From Siphonodentalium dalli (taxonomy: Eukaryota; Mollusca; Scaphopoda; Gadilida; Siphonodentaliidae), in the NCBI GenBank assembly GCA_032622095.1, contig CP136063.1, forward strand, positions 279,675,426-279,739,425: a stretch of 64,000 bases of DNA, in the 5' to 3' direction. This document shows, piece by piece, positions 57,718-64,000 of this stretch (its first letter is position 1; each line of letters begins with the position of its first letter). The position numbers and the translations under genes are program-made. The notes beneath the pieces were generated by a model. The model did not search any database. It was not told the DNA's origin and saw only the letters and a program-made list of their open reading frames with translations.

Positions 57718-58700
57718 AACGCTCTCATTTTCAGTTTATTATTGACTCAAAATAAGGCGACTCAAAGCAGATTATCCAACTTAAGACCAATTATATTATA
57801 AGCTGATAATCTGCGGATTTTCGGGAGAACATGGTTGCACTTGTTCCATCTAAAAATCCAATCCTCGTGCCAAAAGGTTCAAATTTGGCCTAACTATGCA
57901 CATAGCTTGAACGCCGCGCTTTATGCCCGTATATAGACAGGATACATATAGAGCATATTTTTCACAAATATATACTCTATATATGGGCCTAAACGCGACA
58001 ATAAAAATAAGCCCGTATTGTGCTTCTTTTTACGAGAGCAGGCTGTTTTTTCAAAAAATGAGCACAATACGGACTTATTTTATAATTGCAGCAAAATAAG
58101 CTCATATTTGCATTAGTTGTAAGCTGAAATACGCTCTATATGGGCCTAATTACTCTGATTATTAAAACAGCCGTATATTGGACTATTTCAATATCAAATA
58201 AGTCCGTAGTGTGCTTGTTTTCACGAGAACACATTGGAAAATAACACGATAAGCCAACTCACTACTTACTAGGTGTACGTTCATTTTATTGCGTGTTCAC
58301 TGTGGCCCGTGCCATTCAACGGTATAATTTGATAATCAAATAAGTTAAAAATAAACATATGTGATTAATTCGGTCCAATGTGAACCCATTTGTTGAAAAT
58401 TAAAAACAATATTATGTGTGCCCGTCCAGCTGTTTAAAACATTGGTCGTAAGTCGTTCGTTGGATCAAAATACTGGGGGAAATGCAATTTTTCGTTGCAT
58501 AAGCGCATGTTTACGCGGAACCATGGCAGCCACGAAGCTTTCCTTGTGGATTTTTCTTGTGCCACCACTAGTTCATCGCAAAATACCAAACTAGGTCATA
58601 TATGCCCATGCATAGAGCTGTTCAAACATTTATCATAAGTCAGTTGCTCAATCGCCTATGTAGACAAATAACCCAACATATCCTCGCGCAAATACGCACA
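57718..58700 (-). repeat. Foldback module A, right copy (outer part)
   Basis: Continues module A after the retroelement: CGCTCTCATTTTCAGTTTAT, TTTTACGAGAGCAGGCTGTT, AAACAGCCGTATATTGGACT and GTTCACTGTGGCCCGTGCCA. The stretch 58021-58700 is the inverse of 31260-30690. Confidence 0.8.
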
Positions 58701-58719
58701 TAATCGACCCCCAATAAAC

Positions 58720-59345
58720 ATTGCCTTTAAAGGCCTTTAATGGCCGAATATAGGAAATTACCGGCAGTGTTGGCAATGGCACGCCAACAGTGCACCATTA
58801 GTGGGCCTTTAAGTATTCCCATTAGAACGCCTGTATACATGAGTTTCACTAACGGGACATTAATGTTTTTTTATTGGCAACATCATTTTTTTTCTACTTA
58901 CGTTTCTGACTTACAAATTTAATAGAAATCACAAACATTTGATTCCATCACCTTTTGATGAATTTCCAACAGACTGTGTGTGTGGATCTTTAAATTACGA
59001 GTTTTAACGGCCGGTGTTGGGCGATTCTTGGCCTTTATCGGCAAATATGTGATGGCATGCCAACAGTTTGCCACGTGTGGGCAGTTAGCGGCTGCAAGTA
59101 GGTCCCCGGGAACAATGATTGATACACGTGGTACTTTAATGGCCATTTACCGGTGATATTTATTCGTCGATAAAGTTTCTGACTTCCAATTTCAAAAGAA
59201 AATAACTAAACATTCATCATCTTTTTGTGAATTCTAGTGAATGTGGAACTTTAAATTACAAACTTTAGCGGTCAGTGTCAATCAATTCTTGGCCTGTATC
59301 GGAAATTATTTGGTATAAACACTATTTTATTCTAGCTCTAACATA
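58720..59345. repeat. Degenerate repeat units at the right edge of the foldback
   Basis: GGCCTTTAATGGCCGAATAT / ACTTTAATGGCCATTTACCG, GGCATGCCAACAGTTTGCCA / GGCACGCCAACAGTGCACCA and TTGGCCTTTATCGGCAAAT / TTGGCCTGTATCGGAAATT recur, giving two or three loose units of about 300 bp. Confidence 0.55.
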
Positions 59346-59384
59346 ATACATGAAGTATAATAATTACATTATGAGAATTATTTG

Positions 59385-60465
59385 GGTTCGTGAAGTTGGA
59401 TCGAACTACGAAGTTCGAAATTCGGTGGAGATTCGCGTGAAGTTGGATCGAATTTCGAAATTCGGTGGAGATTCGCATGAAGTTCAACCCCTATTTTTTT
59501 TTTTGCCTCAAGTTCATTGTTGTGCTCCCCCTGCACGAATTTTGGGTCAAAAGTGTTTTCACTTTTTCTGAGATAGTGCTGGACTTAGAAAATTTCGCCA
59601 CGGCGCTGGACTTAGAAAATTTCGCCACGGCGCTGGACTTAGAAAATTTCGCCACGGCGCTGAACTTAGAAAATTTCGCCTTCAATATTAAGGTGCCGAA
59701 GGGAAGTGGCACTGTTTATGGCTAGATCGAGCTGAAACTTGGTATTTTTGATACTTTCCATAAGAGAATCCGGCAAACTAACGCTCAGCTTCGAGAAATT
59801 ACTCGATCTATAGGTTTGAATTTCAATCTGGGCGAATTTCAATTCGGTGGAGATTCAGATCAACCACTTATTTTTTTGCCTCAAGTTCTTTGTTGTGATC
59901 TAATTCGTACTCTAGCTCCTGTCCGAATTTTGGATCAAAAGTGATTGTTTTCACTTTTTCTGAGATAGTGCTGGACTTAGAAAATTTCGCCACGGCGCTG
60001 GACTTAGAAAATTTCGCCTTCAATATTAAGGTGCCGAAGGGAAGTGGCACTGTTTATGGCTAGATCGAGATGAAACTTGGTATTTTTGATACTTTCCATA
60101 AGAGAATCCGGCAAACTAACGCTCAGCTTCGAGAAATTACTCGATCTATAGGTTTGAATTTCAATCTGGGCGAATTTCAATTCGGTGGAGATTCAGATCA
60201 ACCACTTATTTTTTTGCCTCAAGTTCTTTGTTGTGATCTAATTCGTACTCTAGCTCCTGTCCGAATTTTGGATCAAAAGTGATTGTTTTCACTTTTTCTG
60301 AGATAGTGCTGGACTTAGAAAATTTCGCTGGACTTAGAAAATTTCGCCTTCAATATTAAGGTGCCGAAGGGAAGTGGCACTGTTTATGGCTAGATCGAGC
60401 TGAAACTTGGTATTTTTGATACTTTCCATAAGAGAATCCGGCAAACTAACGCTCAGCTTCGAATT
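59385..60465. repeat. About 335-bp tandem repeat, three copies, with an internal 27-bp repeat
   Basis: GTGCCGAAGGGAAGTGGCAC recurs at 59693, 60031 and 60361; GGTGGAGATTC at 59465, 59846 and 60184. Inside, the 27-base GCTGGACTTAGAAAATTTCG unit is present about four times in the first copy, twice in the second and twice (one shortened) in the third. It encodes LDLENFATA in one frame, but no start, splice site or continuing domain is visible. Confidence 0.85.
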
Positions 60466-60671
60466 TCCGCGCACAGTGAAGATATCCAGATTCGTGTATC
60501 TGGGAAAGTCTGGGAGAGTGAAGAGGATTTGACATCAAGCGCCAGGCGCTTATATATGGAGCCATCTCGTAAGAAAAGAACAGTATATGCATAGTGAAAA
60601 GATAGAATTAGAGATCGAGAGGTAGGAGACAAAAAAATAAGAAGTGGAAACCAGAGACATGGATGAAGTAA

Positions 60672-60769
<98 letters not shown>

Positions 60770-61330
60770 CTATCTCTCCTTCTCTCTCTCTGCCTCTTTC
60801 TCACCCCCTCTCTGTTCTCTCTCTGGTTGGTTACATCATATACATGTAGTTAATTCGGTATGATGTTTATAATCATGGAACAATAAAGAGCGTTCCTTGA
60901 TATACGGTAATTCCCGATAGGCCCTCACGGGTGTGCAAAACAAAAAATAATAATAATTAAATAACTGGAAATTATTCAGCTTACAAATTCATCCCAGTTA
61001 TTGACATTGTCACTGCATGGAAGGCATAATTATTTATAATGTGCGTGTATATATCGACATTATGTTATCATCCATTTCATAGTCTCGCCCCAACAGTTAG
61101 AAACTGCATGCCTGACACAGTTGAATAATTTTGACATAATGACATAACTGTTTTTTTTATTTATCTTTCAAATTCAGTGATTCAGAAATTTTGAGTGTCT
61201 CACCCCTACTTTATCAACAATTGGAAACTTCATGCCTGAACAGAATCAGTTGGAAATTTCTGACAGATATTTTAAAGTTATATTATAGTTTAATTTTTCA
61301 ACCAATATAAATTGATAGAATATTAAATTG
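60465..61330. repeat. Duplicated block, copy 1, with CT microsatellite
   Basis: CGCGCACAGTGAAGATATCC starts it; a pure CT run of about 92 bases lies at 60675-60766; then TTACATCATATACATGTA, CAATAAAGAGCGTTCCTT and CCCAACAGTTAGAAACTGCA. The same order recurs at 62003-62830, about 1.54 kb away. Confidence 0.8.
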
Positions 61331-62002
61331 ATGAAAATAAGAAAATTAGAATGGATCTGTACATCTATATATATCTGTTATTTTTATTGGAATAAAATGT
61401 GTTTACACTAAAAATTCCAATGATAGTCTCTAATAAAGAGCGTCCATGCTTCGTCGTCAAAAAGTGCTGGCATATATATACCAGTGTTGAAAGTTATATA
61501 ATTATGTATCTATTTCAATATTAAGTTAGTTAGTTTGTCGTGCAGGCATATTTGATGTCAAATAGATCTTCATTCGGTTCATGGTTGCGATTTGTTTATA
61601 TTGCGATATCCAACACTTCCAAATGGTATAAAACATAAAACATGACATGCATATCTTTCATTAAAACTGTACCGAGCAATAATAACCATGCAGCGTATCA
61701 TTCGTGACCCATAATATCCGCTGGCAGTTCTTGCGACATTTTCTGGGATTCAATTTCGGAACAATTAACAGTATGTTAATTTCTTGATGTTCCTGTAGGT
61801 GTGATGGAAATGATAAATTAAAGAGCGTTTGTGTATCTTATGCATGTGCGAAAAGCTCACACTCACACATATATATGGTGCGATCGGTATAGTGATCAGT
61901 AAATCACGCCGTCAAATATATATATATATAGAGACTGTCCATAATTGTATAGGTGCTGGCGAAGCTGGTTCTAGCTAACCTCAGCAGGCGTGGATTCGTG
62001 AT
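61331..62002. other. Spacer between the duplicated blocks
   Basis: AT-rich; contains TAATAAAGAGCGTCCATG (61430) and AATTAAAGAGCGTTTGTG (61817), related to the motif in both blocks. No gene recognised. Confidence 0.45.
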
Positions 62003-62289
62003 ACGCGCACAGCGAAGATATCCAGATTCGTGTAAATATTGGGCAAGTTTGACAGCTGATTTCCAGTGGGGAAACATCTAATATGGCGTCGATTAAATGT
62101 TTTGTGGTGCGGAAATGTAATGGGGTGGTGCCCGCGGTATGCTCGAAAACTGTGACTGATTTAGACTAAACTTATATATAGACATCTGTATACAGATAAT
62201 CCGATCATATATGGTTAAAATCCCGAGGTGGTGTCTGTCTTACTCCCCCCCCCGCTCTCTCTGTCTCTATCTGTCCCTCTCTTCTTCTT

Positions 62290-62341
<52 letters not shown>

Positions 62342-62830
62342 TCTTTCTCTGTTCGCTTTCTGGATTGTTACATCATATACATGTATAGTTAATTCGGTAC
62401 GATGTTTCTAATCATAGAACAATAAAGAGCGTTCCTTTGTATACAATAATTCCCGATTAAAAAAAAAATAGTATAATAAATAATAAATAACTGGAAATTA
62501 TTCAGCTTACAAATTTATCCCAGTTATTTTTATTGACATTTTCACTGGTAGGCCTATTTATATGCGTGTATACATATCGACATTATGTCATCCCTTTAAT
62601 AGTCTCACCCCAACAGTTAGAAACCGCATGCCTGTCACACAGTTGAATGATTCTGATATAACTGTTTTTAAATCTTTCAAATTCAGTGATTCAGAAATTG
62701 TGGGTGTCTCACCTCAACTTTATCAACAATTGGAAACTTCATGCCAAATATTTCTGACAGATATTTTCAATTGATATTATTGTTTGATTTTTGAACCAAT
62801 ATAAATTGATAGAATATTGATGGAAATAAC
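62003..62830. repeat. Duplicated block, copy 2, with CT microsatellite
   Basis: CGCGCACAGCGAAGATATCC, a CT run at about 62297-62338, TTACATCATATACATGTA, CAATAAAGAGCGTTCCTT and CCCAACAGTTAGAAACCGCA follow the order of copy 1. Confidence 0.8.
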
Positions 62831-64000
62831 AATATTAGTGTGGAACGTTTGTAATCATTGCACATCTCGCCAGTCACATGTGAATTAATGTCTTAGATAT
62901 TAAAGCATAGCACATCAATCTGTTTAATTCACCAAATTTATACAAAGGAATTAATTGTTAATTGTCAAAAATGTGGTGGTAATTGTTTTGAAAACATTGC
63001 CAGGTGAGATATGCTTATCTTTGCAATATCTGCTTAAATTGGCCGCGCTTGTGTCAAGGTTAATCCTTCTTATCTTCCGACCTTAATTATATCACACCTA
63101 GCGAAGAGGACATGGGTGTTAAGTTTACGCCCCCGAAACCCCATCATGGGCAGAGAATTCGAGCTCATTGGACACTTCCGTGATTATGGGGTGACAATAA
63201 TCCAACAACAACAATGTAATATATATATATATATGAGAAATGGTGGACATAGAATTAAATCTAATATATAGTTCAGTGTTCAGTTCTACTTCATACTTTC
63301 AGAGATTCTCAACGTCCAAAAGGTTAGTACATATATAACACATATAACACTTATTAACACATGCATCTTATATCTGAACTTTGACTTTTTAAAGTTACAT
63401 TATGTTTATCATTCAAAGTTTCAATATGTTCATATATTGCATGTTTCTTAATTGCTTTTAGAGCTTGTCGTTTGATTTGATGCCATATATATGTGGCATA
63501 ATTCCAAATTTCGCCTGTATTGATAAATTTAATTCCAATTAATAATAACTGACATGATGATAGGACGGTCCTAAATCAGTTTTTCGCGTGCCATAATTAT
63601 ATACAAAATGACAAAATAATTCATATCAATTATAAAATAGCTAGGCATCACGAATAATCCATATGATCTATATGCCGAAAGCTATAACAAACTTGAGAAA
63701 TTAAGAACGTTCTACCTTCTTTAGTAGACATTATATTTATTTTTTTATACAAAATGTGTTGAAACGTCCTTTTGAAAGTGATCATAAAAAAACGGTGGGC
63801 ATCCATTCTATATAAATGCCAACATATTGATGGTGTCGAATCTAACATATATTATAAAAATAAGTTGGGATTGCGATATACTGAATTTTCGGCTAAGAAT
63901 TCCGAAGAAAACAGTGTTATACACATTGGAGTCATTAGATATGATATAATAAATATGAAACAATGCGTACCGGTACGTGTTTTCAAGAGTACACATTCAC
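62831..64000. other. AT-rich end of the window, no recognised feature
   Basis: A short TA run near 63220-63236 is the only simple repeat. No exon, element or RNA gene could be supported. Confidence 0.4.

Larger units (their letters stand above)
29440..58825. mobile_element. Giant foldback: about 29 kb imperfect inverted repeat built of tandem arrays
   Basis: Successive modules on the left recur inverted and in reverse order on the right. Module A: 29640-31330 with 54790-58700. 68-bp array: 31625-32712 with 51372-54738. 158-bp array: 32720-34170 with 49252-50310. GAATC-rich block: 34180-34270 with 44950-45055. TTTCAGAAA-type units: 34600-35180 with 43925-44740. CCAAACCA array: 37030-37560 with 41930-43330. 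Inner block: 38321-38410 with 41105-41198. The centre is near 39.76 kb. The arms differ by roughly a tenth in single-copy parts and by array length. No transposase-like gene was found. Long inverted arms made of tandem repeats are the hallmark of Foldback elements. The outer ends are approximate: TACTATTAGGGCCAC near 29447 and an inverted, related ACTAATGG/GGCCTTTAAGTATTCC near 58797-58825; no target duplication could be fixed. Confidence 0.7.

Noticed and set aside
29440-58825. Maverick/Polinton or other giant gene-bearing transposon
   Set aside because: No polymerase, integrase, capsid or helicase-like frame was seen; only repeats and one retroelement insertion.
29440-58825. Simple assembly or missing-adapter palindrome artefact
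   Set aside because: The arms differ in sequence, in array lengths and in inserted elements (42085, 48373, 56550), which a read-through artefact would not show. Long reads would still be needed to exclude misjoining.
60644-60863. Serine-leucine and arginine-glutamate repeat frames
   Set aside because: Direct translation of a CT/GA microsatellite.

Overview
The window looks like a repeat-dominated piece of an invertebrate animal nuclear genome. It is AT-rich, has one spliced gene with canonical GT-AG introns, and otherwise consists of small inverted-repeat transposons, minisatellites, a tRNA-derived fragment and one retroelement insertion with a target-site duplication. The style of the repeats (tandem-unit elements starting with CTGTCCGTCCG-type runs, mobile hairpins) suggests a lophotrochozoan such as a mollusc or brachiopod. 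That is inference from repeat style only. No bacterial-type genes, operons, CRISPR arrays or rRNA are present.

Layout. 0.4-7.9 kb: the last five exons of an unrecognised plus-strand gene, ending in a basic stretch followed by an acidic tail, with transposons in its introns and a 98-bp tandem repeat just past the stop codon. 8-29 kb: an accessory region of short inverted-repeat elements. These include a large family with TTAA target sites carrying a conserved hairpin, a second TTAA family, hAT-like elements with 8-bp target duplications, and TA-target elements. The same region holds minisatellites with 61-, 25-, 48- and 51-bp units, and two inverted copies of a decayed C2H2 zinc-finger sequence on either side of the 51-bp array.

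29.4-58.8 kb: the standout structure, an imperfect inverted repeat of about 29 kb. Its arms are built from a series of different tandem arrays and spacers arranged in mirror order around a central minisatellite near 39.8 kb. No plausible gene lies inside it except a later retroelement insertion at 56.56-57.70 kb. This architecture, long inverted arms made of tandem repeats, is the hallmark of Foldback-type elements, here on a giant scale. 59-64 kb: nested tandem repeats, a duplicated block with CT microsatellites, and unannotated AT-rich DNA.

Apart from the 5'-partial gene there is no group of genes working together. The interest lies in the history of the mobile DNA: nested insertions, shared hairpin modules and the giant foldback. 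All repeat boundaries were read by eye. Copy counts and similarity statements are approximate unless given as exact bases.
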